Below, piece by piece: positions 33,500 through 40,847 of a DNA stretch of 64,000 nucleotides. Position 1 is the stretch's first letter, and each line of letters opens with the position of its first letter. This stretch comes from Aliidongia dinghuensis. Lineage in GTDB: Bacteria > Pseudomonadota > Alphaproteobacteria > ATCC43930 > CGMCC-115725. The position numbers and the translations under genes were made by a program. The notes beneath the pieces are model-generated. The model was not told the origin of the DNA, did not search any database, and saw only the letters and a program-made list of their open reading frames with translations. The DNA is taken from the NCBI RefSeq assembly GCF_014643535.1, contig NZ_BMJQ01000005.1:338973-402972 (forward strand), read 5' to 3'.

Positions 33500-34156
33500 A
33501 TGACCGCCGAAACAAGCCCGACCGCCGAAACGCGCCCGACCGCCCGGATCTTCCTATGGGCGGCCTCGAGCTGCGTCGTGCTGGTGCTGCTCGCGATCGG
33601 GTTCGTCGACCGGCCGCTCTCGACATGGTCGCACGACCATCTGCACGGGCAGCAGGGCTTCATCTGGCTCACCTGGATCGTCGACCCGATCCCGCCGCTC
33701 GCCGTCCTGGGCCTGATCGGCGCCGGCGTCGCCGCGGTCGCCGGCTGGCGGCCGGGCTCGGGCGGGCGAGTGCTGCTGGCGCTCTGCCTCGCCACGGTCG
33801 CGGCCCTCGTCATCAAGGACGAGCTCAAGATTCTGTTCGGCCGGACCTGGCCCGAGACCTGGACCAACAACAACCCGTCCTGGATCAAGGACGGTGTGTT
33901 CGGCTTCGAGCCGCTGCACGGCGGCGCCGGCTGGTTCTCATTCCCGTCCGGCCACACGACGCTCGTGACGGCGCCGATGATGGTGCTGTGGCTCTGCTTG
34001 CCGCGGCTGCGCGCGCTCTGGGCGGCTTTGATCGCGCTCGTCGTGATTGGGTTGCTCGGCGCCGACTATCATTGGCTGAGCGACACGATCGCCGGCTTCT
34101 ACCTCGGCACCGCCGTCGCTGTCGGCATGGTGGCGCTGCTCAAGGCGGCACCGTGA
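33500..34156 (+). CDS. PAP2 family phosphatase
   Basis: 218 residues with about five membrane segments. The three phosphatase motifs of the PAP2/acid phosphatase superfamily are present: the Lys/Arg-Pro region KDELKILFGRTWP, FPSGHTT, and GADYHWLSDTIAG, whose His is the nucleophile. The substrate is likely a lipid phosphate or undecaprenyl diphosphate. ATG 33500 is chosen because GGAGAG lies just upstream; GTG 33476 is the alternative. The stop overlaps the next gene (GTGA), so the two are coupled. Confidence 0.85.
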   Translation: MTAETSPTAETRPTARIFLWAASSCVVLVLLAIGFVDRPLSTWSHDHLHGQQGFIWLTWIVDPIPPLAVLGLIGAGVAAVAGWRPGSGGRVLLALCLATVAALVIKDELKILFGRTWPETWTNNNPSWIKDGVFGFEPLHGGAGWFSFPSGHTTLVTAPMMVLWLCLPRLRALWAALIALVVIGLLGADYHWLSDTIAGFYLGTAVAVGMVALLKAAP

Positions 34157-34674
34157 GCGAAATCCAGATCCGGCCGCTCACCAAGACCGACGCGGGGGCG
34201 TTCCGCGCGCTTCGCCTCGAAGGCCTGAGCCAAGCGCCGGACGCGTTCAGCGCCGCCTACGAGGACGAGGTTCGGCGCAGCGACGAGCAATTCGCCGCCC
34301 GCATTCCCGACGCCTCGTCCTCCGTGATCTTCGGCGCCTTTCGGGATGGCAGGCTCGTCGCCATGACCGGTCTCATGGTGCCGGCGGGCCTGAAGGAGCG
34401 GCACAAGGGCCTCGTCTGGGGCGTCTATGTCGGCGTCGCGGCACGCGGCCTGGGGCTCGCCCGCCGGTTGCTCGATCGGGTCATGACCCATGCCCGCACG
34501 GTCGACGGGCTCGAAATCCTGCAGCTCGGCGTCGGCGTCCATAACGAGCCGGCCAAGGCCGTCTACGCCGCCGCCGGCTTCGAGGTCTACGGCGTCGAAC
34601 GTAAAGCGCTGAAGCTCACGGATGGGCGCTACGTGGACGAGGAGCTGCGGGTGCTGGAGCTCCGCAGCGGCTGA
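34153..34674 (+). CDS. GNAT family N-acetyltransferase
   Basis: 173 residues. The acetyl-CoA binding site is in VYVGVAARGLGLARRLLDRVM (V-x5-R-G-x-G-x-A type) and the C-terminal QLGVGVHNEPAKAVYAAAGFEVYGVE is the usual GNAT beta5-alpha4 region. It starts with GTG 34153, overlapping the PAP2 stop by 4 bases. The acceptor is unknown. Confidence 0.85.
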   Translation: MSEIQIRPLTKTDAGAFRALRLEGLSQAPDAFSAAYEDEVRRSDEQFAARIPDASSSVIFGAFRDGRLVAMTGLMVPAGLKERHKGLVWGVYVGVAARGLGLARRLLDRVMTHARTVDGLEILQLGVGVHNEPAKAVYAAAGFEVYGVERKALKLTDGRYVDEELRVLELRSG

Positions 34675-34678
34675 CCTC

Positions 34679-35170
34679 TCATCGGTCTGCGCCGGTTTTC
34701 TCCATCCAAAAGGGCGGCAGCCGCGGCTCCCATGTGTAGGGCTCGTATCGCTCGAGGATCGCCTCGCGTTCGGCCATGCTGGTCGCCTTCAAGGACTTGC
34801 GCAAAGCCTGCTTCAGCGCGTCGCCGCCCTCGACATCACCGGTGTCGTAATAGTGGCGCTTGATCTCGCTGACGATTTCCAGCACGTCGCCGGGCTTGGC
34901 GTTCGCGATCCATTCGAGCAGGCCCTCCAGCTCGGTGTCCCGCTCGCCCGGCGGCAGGCTCGCCCAGGGCTCGCCGTCGCGAACTGCCCGCTCGAGCTCT
35001 TCCAACTGCCCAGCAGGGATGCGGACGCAGGCGTGGAGCGTAACGCCCGGCCGTTCCATCACAGGCTTGCGCTGACGGGATGGCCTCAAGGAAGCCCCGG
35101 AGTAGCTTCGGATGAGCCTGCTGATCGCGATGATGCAGAGTTGGACGAAAAGCCATGTCTTTTCTGGCAC
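34679..35170 (-). CDS. Toxin-less duplicate of the central module of the 421-aa toxin-like protein
   Basis: About 163 residues from GTG 35170, which has a strong GGAGGAAACGA site; ATG 35059 would give 126 residues. Residues about 59-147 align closely with residues 169-258 of the protein at 35776-37041 (shared GEPWASLPPGER/AEPWVSLPPGER, LLEWIANAKP, EIKRHYYDTGD, ILERYEPYT). The copy then ends after WMEKTGADR, with no nuclease domain. The N-terminal part is unrelated and may be frameshifted. It is best read as an orphan module left by duplication or recombination of a polymorphic toxin gene. Confidence 0.6.
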   Translation of the reverse strand: MPEKTWLFVQLCIIAISRLIRSYSGASLRPSRQRKPVMERPGVTLHACVRIPAGQLEELERAVRDGEPWASLPPGERDTELEGLLEWIANAKPGDVLEIVSEIKRHYYDTGDVEGGDALKQALRKSLKATSMAEREAILERYEPYTWEPRLPPFWMEKTGADR

Positions 35171-35313
35171 TCGTTTCCTCCATCCGAGGTGGTTGGAGCG
35201 CTGACGGGTGTACTTTCTCTCGGCCGCCTTTCATGGGAAGGATGCTGAGCTTGATAGTGTTAAGTGCGAGGCGGATATGGGAAAGAAGCGGAAAATACTT
35301 GACTTGGTTATGA
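35171..35313. other. AT-richer spacer in the accessory island, no gene seen
   Basis: Between the toxin-less module and the immunity-like gene. By eye, base composition is clearly lower in GC than the surrounding chromosome. No immunity gene for the orphan module is visible here. Confidence 0.4.
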
Positions 35314-35766
35314 TCAGGTCTTGTTTGTTTCCGCTGCTTGGATGAGCTCGACCATCCGGTCACAAACAGCGTCGAGATCGGCGCCAGGTGGCAGGAAGAT
35401 CGTGTTCTCTGTATCGGGAACCCATCCGCCGCGGCTCGAATACCTGCGCAGGGGAATAATTTTGTATGAGCCGCCCTGGTCGGTGATGCTCCAAGTCGCC
35501 GTTACGCCGCGATCGAACGCCGACCAAGTCTTAACGCCAGCAAGCAGCGGTAGCACTACCGGCTCAGGCGTTCTCGGAGGCCGTGGTGCGGAGGGTGGCG
35601 GATTGCCGGCGAGGATTTTTTCTCTCATTGCCTGGCGCAGATTTTCGACTTCTGTAGCCGGTATCACGGCGATCGGCTCGACCAATTCATATAAGGAGGA
35701 TCCGGGCGCGTTCGCCAAAGTGGGAAGATAGACGGTCCCTTTTCTGAGATAACAGGTGTTACGCAT
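35314..35766 (-). CDS. Probable immunity protein of the adjacent toxin-like protein
   Basis: 150 residues, with no signal peptide or membrane segment. It begins MRNTCYLRKGTVYLPT; the central VKTWSAFDRGVTATWSITDQGG and the C-terminal VPDTENTIFLPPGADLDAVCDRMVELI resemble, from memory, proteins paired with CDI-type nuclease toxins. It starts 9 bases after the stop of the toxin-like gene behind a strong AGGAGAG site, the expected toxin-then-immunity order. The function is inferred from position and remembered family resemblance, not from a search. Confidence 0.62.
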   Translation of the reverse strand: MRNTCYLRKGTVYLPTLANAPGSSLYELVEPIAVIPATEVENLRQAMREKILAGNPPPSAPRPPRTPEPVVLPLLAGVKTWSAFDRGVTATWSITDQGGSYKIIPLRRYSSRGGWVPDTENTIFLPPGADLDAVCDRMVELIQAAETNKT

Positions 35767-35775
35767 GAAACTCTC

Positions 35776-37041
35776 CTAGTGCTCGATTTCGGTAAAATCG
35801 ATACCGAGCTTTTGCGCGCGGGATTTTGCGGCGGCGATCGCGGCTCTTTGCGCCGCTGAACCGCTGCCGCTCGGGATGACGAGCGCTAGTTCACGACGGA
35901 CAGTACTATCGGGCCAGACTTCCTTTTGACCCCACTTTGTACCCTTGAAATTGGCTAATCGATCAACGTATCGGTTAAGTTGCCTGAGTAATCGCAATTC
36001 GCTTTGATAGGTGGCAGCATTTAGATCGATTGACTTGATGCTCGTGATTCGTCTGACGAGTTGCTTATCTATAACCGGAAAACCATGCGGCAGGTTGGCG
36101 CCATAGGTTTCGTGGATCACATCCCCGCGCGCTACCGGTGGCAGGCGCCAGTCCTCCGATGGCGGCACAGGGTCTGGAATTCTGAGCGTCGGCGGTTGCG
36201 GCGCCGAATGTAAGGCTGCCGAAACAAGCAACTGTCCAAGCAGTGCGGCTTGGGCTGGATCCTCCCGCGTATAGGGCTCGAACCGTTTGAGGATGTCGGC
36301 GCGGTCGGCGAGGCTTGTCGCCTCCAGCGCATCGCTTAGCGCGAGATTGAGCGCATTGCCGCCGGCTGTATCGCCGTAATCGTAGTAGAGACGCTTGATC
36401 TCGCCGCGAATGACCGGCGCCTCTTCCGGCTTGGCGTTCGCGACCCACTCCAGCAGATCGCCCAGCTCATCGATCCGTTCGCCCGGTGGAAGGCTGACCC
36501 ATGGCTCCGCGTCCAGGGCGGCCTGCAGCGCTTCGGCATGCGATGGGTCGCCGTGAAGTCCATCTTCCTCCGGCCCGGCGCTGACGAGACGCAGCGGCGA
36601 GCGACTCAGCTTCGGCGGCAGGCCGTGCAGAGAACGGGCCGGGACGGCATCATTACCATTCGCGACCCAACGCCCTCTTTCGTCGCGCGGTTCGTCCGGA
36701 TCGAACTTGGCGAGCTTGTCCTCGGCCCTCGCCAGCCGGGCGGCGCCGGTCCAATCGAGCTCGGGCAAGTCGAGCAGCAAGGCCTGGATCATCGCCCGTG
36801 CCGGCTGCGCCTCGTTGAGCGCCTGGGCGACGGCGTCCAGGCCTTTCGCGACCCGGTCGGCATCGACCGTGGCGCCATAGGCGCGCTCCAGCAGCCAGCG
36901 GATTTCGAGATCGTCGCGCGGCACGAAGCCTCGGGAGGCCCGGCGCAGCAGCGGAACGCCGGCCAATGTCAGGCCGTCGGCCGTGCAATCGAGTCCGAAG
37001 CCCTTGGCAAGCCTGAAACGTCGAAGTGCAACCGCGTGCAT
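35776..37041 (-). CDS. Polymorphic-toxin-like protein with C-terminal CDI-type nuclease-like domain
   Basis: 421 residues. Residues 1-110 are of unknown type, followed by a phage-protein-like LAKFDPDEPRDERGRW segment at about 110-126. A module at 169-258 is duplicated in the gene at 34679-35170. A linker with GANLPHGFPVIDK (314-326) leads into a terminal domain at about 333-421 (SIKSIDLNAATYQ, LNRYVDRLANFKGTKWG, ELALVIPSGSGSAAQRAAI). That terminal domain resembles restriction-endonuclease-like toxins at CdiA C-termini, many of which cut tRNA or DNA. No signal peptide or secretion domain is visible. GGAGAGAGGGG precedes ATG 37041. The 3' part is visibly AT-richer than the 5' part. Confidence 0.65.
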   Translation of the reverse strand: MHAVALRRFRLAKGFGLDCTADGLTLAGVPLLRRASRGFVPRDDLEIRWLLERAYGATVDADRVAKGLDAVAQALNEAQPARAMIQALLLDLPELDWTGAARLARAEDKLAKFDPDEPRDERGRWVANGNDAVPARSLHGLPPKLSRSPLRLVSAGPEEDGLHGDPSHAEALQAALDAEPWVSLPPGERIDELGDLLEWVANAKPEEAPVIRGEIKRLYYDYGDTAGGNALNLALSDALEATSLADRADILKRFEPYTREDPAQAALLGQLLVSAALHSAPQPPTLRIPDPVPPSEDWRLPPVARGDVIHETYGANLPHGFPVIDKQLVRRITSIKSIDLNAATYQSELRLLRQLNRYVDRLANFKGTKWGQKEVWPDSTVRRELALVIPSGSGSAAQRAAIAAAKSRAQKLGIDFTEIEH

Positions 37042-37136
37042 CCCCTCTCTCCATCACTACCATGGGAGGAGAGAATGTTCGCTCTTTGTTCCTTATGCAA
37101 GCTATGATTCAGAGATTCTTGTGAGGCCGGCCCTCA

Positions 37137-37292
37137 CTAGCCCTGGCCGCTGCCGTTAATGGCGGCCTGCAGCTGCTGTCCGTCGCTCGCCGCATTTGCG
37201 CAGTACACATGCTGTTCGGCTGCCAGTCCTTGTCCGGCGCTCAGCCATGAGACAACCAGCGTGCCGCCGTAGAATGCCGCTTTCTTCCGCAT
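37137..37292 (-). CDS. Small secreted protein
   Basis: 51 residues from ATG 37292, with an AGGA ribosome site 9 bases upstream. A Sec-type signal (MRKKAAFYGGTLVVSWLSAGQGLAA) is followed by a very short mature peptide, EQHVYCANAASDGQQLQAA..., with one cysteine. It is upstream of the toxin-like gene on the same strand but separated by about 95 bases. The family is unknown; it may be spurious. Confidence 0.4.
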   Translation of the reverse strand: MRKKAAFYGGTLVVSWLSAGQGLAAEQHVYCANAASDGQQLQAAINGSGQG

Positions 37293-37406
37293 GAGCGTTG
37301 TCCTGGAGTAAGTGCGCGTGCGCAAGCACGCCGGCTCCGGGTTTAATGTCTCCGGGGTGAGTCAACGCAGAGAAGCGGAAGTTGTCCCTACGAAATCGTA
37401 CGCGGG

Positions 37407-37470
37407 GCGGTTCTATTCCTCGCAGCCCGCCGGAACGGCGACAGTTCCGCCATCTCCGCGCGCAGGTCGG
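37407..37470 (-). pseudogene. Duplicated 3' fragment of the acyltransferase gene at 38287-39447
   Basis: About 64 bases closely matching 38281-38355, the last codons of the acyltransferase gene (encoding RAEMAELSPFR on the minus strand). Relative to the intact copy it lacks 9 bases between GTTC direct repeats, and the stop region has diverged. It lies upstream of the first tautomerase gene. Confidence 0.6.
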
Positions 37471-37583
37471 CCGATCCCATCTGCAGGATCGTGCCGGTCC
37501 AGCTATCGCTTTGGTAGATTTGCAATTTTGGACATCACTACCTAGGATAGATCCGTCTGTGGCGCTATGTAGAGGTGATAATC

Positions 37584-37784
37584 ATGCCGCTTGCTAAAGT
37601 TTACGTGCCTCAAGGTGTCTTGAGTGCAGGACAGCGGAACCAAATAATTGCCGGAATATCCGAGGTGATAAACTCGGTGGAAGGGCGCCCGGACGCCAGC
37701 CATAAGTACACATACGTGATCATAAATGAGATTCCGCCCTCGGGCTGGGGTGTCGGCGGCAAGCCATATGCGCCAGGCAGGTAG
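37584..37784 (+). CDS. Tautomerase family protein (4-oxalocrotonate tautomerase-like)
   Basis: 66 residues from ATG 37584, preceded by AGGTGAT. Met removal leaves Pro as residue 1 (PLAKVYVPQGVLS), the general base of this superfamily. The C-terminal INEIPPSGWGVGGKPY supplies the conserved Gly-rich segment. The native substrate is unknown. A longer start (ATG 37575) would bury the proline and is rejected. A paralogue follows 93 bases downstream. Confidence 0.8.
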   Translation: MPLAKVYVPQGVLSAGQRNQIIAGISEVINSVEGRPDASHKYTYVIINEIPPSGWGVGGKPYAPGR

Positions 37785-37877
37785 GAAAAAGGCAGCGATA
37801 TCGTCATCAGCATGGCGGAATGCCGGCATTCATATTGATCTTATACTTTCGCTGATCCGAACGAGGAGGAAGGGATA

Positions 37878-38270
37878 ATGGAGGAAGTCGAGGGTTTCCC
37901 GATAACGGGGGCTACTGGCAATGAGGGGTTCAACCCAAGCCGACGCGCCGTCTTGCGAACGGTAACGGCCGCGGCGGTCGCAACGACGATCATGCCCGGG
38001 GTACAGGCAGCTGACGCGGCTCCGGCGGATGGCTTCGGCGCCCCTCTCGTCGAGCTGCACGTTCCGGTAGGCATCCTGTCCGCCGAGCAGAAGAGTGCCA
38101 TGATCAAGGGCGTCTCGGATGTCCTGGTCAAGGCGATGGATCTGCAGCCCGAGCAGATGCGGTTCCTTTGGGTGCAGATTATCGAGGTCTCGTCAGGTGG
38201 TTGGGGCGTCGGGGGCCAAGTTTTCATCCCGAAGAGCCAGCTATCTGCCGACGGCCAACACAAGGGCTGA
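37878..38270 (+). CDS. Tautomerase-like protein with Tat signal peptide
   Basis: 130 residues. An N-terminal twin-arginine signal (PSRRAVLRTVTAAAVATTIMPGVQA) is followed by a domain aligned with the upstream tautomerase: PLVELHVPVGILSAEQK against PLAKVYVPQGVLSAGQR, and SGGWGVGGQVFIP against SGWGVGGKPYAP. The equivalent proline lies about 10 residues after the predicted cleavage site, so it would not be N-terminal unless the protein is trimmed further. It may be a ligand-binding or differently acting exported form. Confidence 0.72.
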   Translation: MEEVEGFPITGATGNEGFNPSRRAVLRTVTAAAVATTIMPGVQAADAAPADGFGAPLVELHVPVGILSAEQKSAMIKGVSDVLVKAMDLQPEQMRFLWVQIIEVSSGGWGVGGQVFIPKSQLSADGQHKG

Positions 38271-38286
38271 CACTTCGGGTGCGATT

Positions 38287-39447
38287 CTACCCCTCGCAGC
38301 CCTGCCGGAACGGCGACAGTTCGGCCAGTTCCGCCATCTCCGCGCGCACGGCCGGGCGTTCGCGGTCGAGGAAATGGGCGATGGCCTGGCGGAAGCCCGG
38401 ATCGCGAATCCAATGCGCGCTGTAGGTCTCGGCCGGCAGATAGCCGCGCTGGATCTTGTGGGTGCCTTGCGCGCCGGCCTCGACGCGTGCCAGGCCATGT
38501 TCGATCGCGAAATCGATGGCGCGGTAGTAGCACGCTTCGAAATGCAGGAACGGATAGTCGCCGTCCGCGCCCCAATTGCGGCCATAGAGCGTGTCCGTGC
38601 CGCGCAGGTTAAGCGCACCGGCGATGGTGCGGCCGTCATGCTCCGCCACGACCAGCACGATCTTCTCGCCCAACCGTGACGGCAGCAGCTCGAAGAACTC
38701 GCGCGTCAGGTACGCCCCACCCCATTTGCGGTCGACCGTCGAGAGATAGAAGCGGTGGAACGCGTCCCAATGGCGCGGCGTGATCTCGGCTCCGACCAGC
38801 GTCCTCAAGCCGATGCCGCCCGCGAGCGCAGCCTGGCGCTCCTTGCGGATCGACTTGCGCTTGCGGGAACTGAGGCGGCCCAAGAAATCCTCGAAGCTCG
38901 CGTAGCCCTCGTTCATCCAGTGGAACTGCTGCCCGACGCGCTGCAGGAAGCCGGCGTCGCCAAGGCGCTGCCAGTCGGCTTCCTTGGGAAAGGTCACGTG
39001 CAGCGAGGAGACCTTGTGCCGTTTCGCGACCTCGACCAGCCCGTCGATCAGCAGGTCGGCGGCGCCCGCCGGTGCGTCGGGCCGGACGAGCAGGCGCGGC
39101 CCCGGCACCGGCGTGAACGGCACGGCCGCCTGCAGCTTCGGGTAATACTCGCCGCCGGCCCGCTCGTAGGCGTCGGCCCAGCTCTGGTCGAAGACATACT
39201 CGCCCCAGGAATGGGACTTGAGATAGAGCGGCACCGCGCCGACGAGGCGGCCGACCGCATCCTCCAGCAGCAGGTGCTGCGGCAGCCAGCCGGTGCGCGC
39301 CGAGGCGGAGCGAGACTCCTCGAGGGCGGAGAGGAAGCCGTGCGAAACGAACGGATTGTCGGCGCCGGCACAGGCGTCCCACGCCGCGGCGTCGATGCCG
39401 CCAAGCTTGTCCACCACGCGGAGCGTGAAACGGTCCCCGCCATCCAT
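38287..39447 (-). CDS. GNAT-fold N-acyltransferase, COG3146/FemAB-like
   Basis: 387 residues from ATG 39447; a TTG at 39513 lies inside a strong hairpin and is less likely. The family is annotated as predicted N-acyltransferase or peptidoglycan-related protein. Typical segments are DNPFVSHGFLSALEES, WGEYVFDQSWADAYERAGGEYYPKL, FLGRLSSRKRKSIRKERQAA, YGRNWGADGDYPFLHFEACYYRAIDFAIEHGL and the end GAQGTHKIQRGYLPAETYSAHWI. No signal peptide, so cytoplasmic. A fragment of its 3' end is duplicated at 37407-37470. Confidence 0.82.
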   Translation of the reverse strand: MDGGDRFTLRVVDKLGGIDAAAWDACAGADNPFVSHGFLSALEESRSASARTGWLPQHLLLEDAVGRLVGAVPLYLKSHSWGEYVFDQSWADAYERAGGEYYPKLQAAVPFTPVPGPRLLVRPDAPAGAADLLIDGLVEVAKRHKVSSLHVTFPKEADWQRLGDAGFLQRVGQQFHWMNEGYASFEDFLGRLSSRKRKSIRKERQAALAGGIGLRTLVGAEITPRHWDAFHRFYLSTVDRKWGGAYLTREFFELLPSRLGEKIVLVVAEHDGRTIAGALNLRGTDTLYGRNWGADGDYPFLHFEACYYRAIDFAIEHGLARVEAGAQGTHKIQRGYLPAETYSAHWIRDPGFRQAIAHFLDRERPAVRAEMAELAELSPFRQGCEG

Positions 39448-39496
39448 TCGCTGCTGACCGATCCTGTTGTAGTGCCGAAGGGTCAAGATGGGGCGC

Positions 39497-39524
39497 CGCG
39501 GGGGCCGGGCCAAGCCCCCGCGGC
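39497..39524. terminator. Strong GC hairpin between ridA and the acyltransferase gene
   Basis: CCGCGGGGGC.../...GCCCCCGCGG, a 10-bp GC stem with an 8-base loop. It lacks a T-run, so it is a weak intrinsic terminator at best, but it probably separates the two minus-strand genes. Confidence 0.5.
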
Positions 39525-39546
39525 GTGTTGCTCATTCGTTGGTCGT

Positions 39547-40017
39547 TCAGGCCTTGAGTTCGAACACCGCGTCGACCTCGACCGCCAGGTTGAACGGCAG
39601 CACATTGACGCCGACTGCGGCGCGGGCGTGCTTGCCGCGGTCGCCGAACACGTCGACCATCAGGTTCGAGCAGCCGTTCACGACCTTGGGCTGGTCGGAG
39701 AAGTCCGAGGCCGAATTGACGAAGCCGCCGAGGCGCACGCAGCGCGCGACCCGGTCGAGATCGCCGCCGGCCGCGTCCTTGAGCCAGGTGATGAGGTTGA
39801 GCCCGCAGATACGCGCGGCGTCGATCGCGTCTTCCACGCTCACCTCGGCGCCGACCTTGCCCGGATAGCGTCGCTCGCCGTTCCAGATGCAGAGCTGGCC
39901 GGAGAGGAACACCAGGTTGCCGGTGATGACATAGGGCACGTAATTCGCGGCAGGGGCGCTGGCATTCGGCAGCGTGATGCCCAATTCCTTCAGGCGCTGT
40001 TCGATGGTCTGCGACAT
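39547..40017 (-). CDS. RidA family protein (YjgF/YER057c/UK114)
   Basis: 156 residues from ATG 40017 with GAAGGAGACG upstream. It matches the larger RidA subfamily (MSQTIEQRLKELGITLPNASAPAANYVPYV, VFLSGQLCIWNG, ARICGLNLITWLKDAAGGDLDRVARCVRLGGFVNS, ARAAVGVNVLPFNLAVEVDAVFEL). RidA proteins hydrolyse reactive enamine/imine intermediates of amino acid metabolism. The catalytic Arg of true RidA is not in the usual position, so the deaminase activity is uncertain. Confidence 0.85.
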   Translation of the reverse strand: MSQTIEQRLKELGITLPNASAPAANYVPYVITGNLVFLSGQLCIWNGERRYPGKVGAEVSVEDAIDAARICGLNLITWLKDAAGGDLDRVARCVRLGGFVNSASDFSDQPKVVNGCSNLMVDVFGDRGKHARAAVGVNVLPFNLAVEVDAVFELKA

Positions 40018-40202
40018 GACGTCTCCTTCAGGCGTTCGCTTTTCCGATGCGACGCCCTGGGCCAATGCCATGCCTTGGGATTGTCCAAATCGCATCGGAA
40101 GCTGTTTCTAGGCCCGCGCGGGCGAGGCACCATAGCCGGAAGACCACTCCGGACCAATGGGGCCGCACCGCTTGTCAGACTCTCGCAAGGAATTCCTGCC
40201 CG

Positions 40203-40835
40203 ATGCGTTCCGTTTTTGCCTGCCTGCTCCTGCTTGCGACGCTTTTGAGCGCGCCCTTCGCCGAGGCGCAGAACCTCCTGGGCGACACCCGCGCGCCCTA
40301 CAGCGCCGACCGCACGGTCGTGACCGGCGGCAAATCCTATGTCGGCCGCGTCTATGCCGAGCCGGGCCGGCAGCGGCACGAGCAGGACCTGAACGGCCTG
40401 CCGCTGGTGGCGATCCTGCGCGCCGACCGGAAGGTCGCCTGGCTCGAGCTGGCGCCGCTCCATGTCTTCACCGATTTCCCCTTTCCCGCCGCGATTACCG
40501 ACTATGCCGATGACCGCCAGCTGGGCCCGGCGCTCGGCACCGAGACGGTCGGCGGCGAGGCGACGAAGAAATACCGCATCGAACGCCAGGGCACGGACGG
40601 CTCCCAGGTCTACGGCTATGCCTGGATCACGGACGACGGCATCGTCATGAAGCTCGACGGCGCCTTCGTCGAGCCGAGCGGCCGCGAGACGCGCGCCAGC
40701 TATGAGCTCAGCCACGTCAAGCGCGGGCCGCAGCCGCCAGCACTCTTCGACCTGCCGGCGGGCATGAGCCGCCTGCCGCCCGAGGCGTTGGCACCGCTCA
40801 TGGGCATCAAGCTGAAGCCGCCAGCGCGTGGATAA
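40203..40835 (+). CDS. Secreted protein of unknown function
   Basis: 210 residues. A signal peptide (MRSVFACLLLLATLLSAPFAEA, cleaved before QN) is followed by a beta-rich domain (TVVTGGKSYVGRVYAEPGRQRHEQDLNG, VAILRADRKVAWLELAP, ETVGGEATKKYRIERQGTDGSQVYGYAWITDDGIVMKLDGAF). The pattern of a peptide that measures or carries an outer-membrane ligand resembles DUF4412-type periplasmic proteins. AAGGAA lies 11 bases before the ATG. No partner gene is evident. Confidence 0.7.
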   Translation: MRSVFACLLLLATLLSAPFAEAQNLLGDTRAPYSADRTVVTGGKSYVGRVYAEPGRQRHEQDLNGLPLVAILRADRKVAWLELAPLHVFTDFPFPAAITDYADDRQLGPALGTETVGGEATKKYRIERQGTDGSQVYGYAWITDDGIVMKLDGAFVEPSGRETRASYELSHVKRGPQPPALFDLPAGMSRLPPEALAPLMGIKLKPPARG

Positions 40836-40847
40836 CGGCCCCCGCGG

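Noticed and set aside
35200..35766. Restriction-modification or abortive infection system in the AT-rich island
   Set aside because: No methyltransferase, helicase or HEPN-like motif is present; the toxin C-terminus and small partner fit a toxin/immunity pair better.
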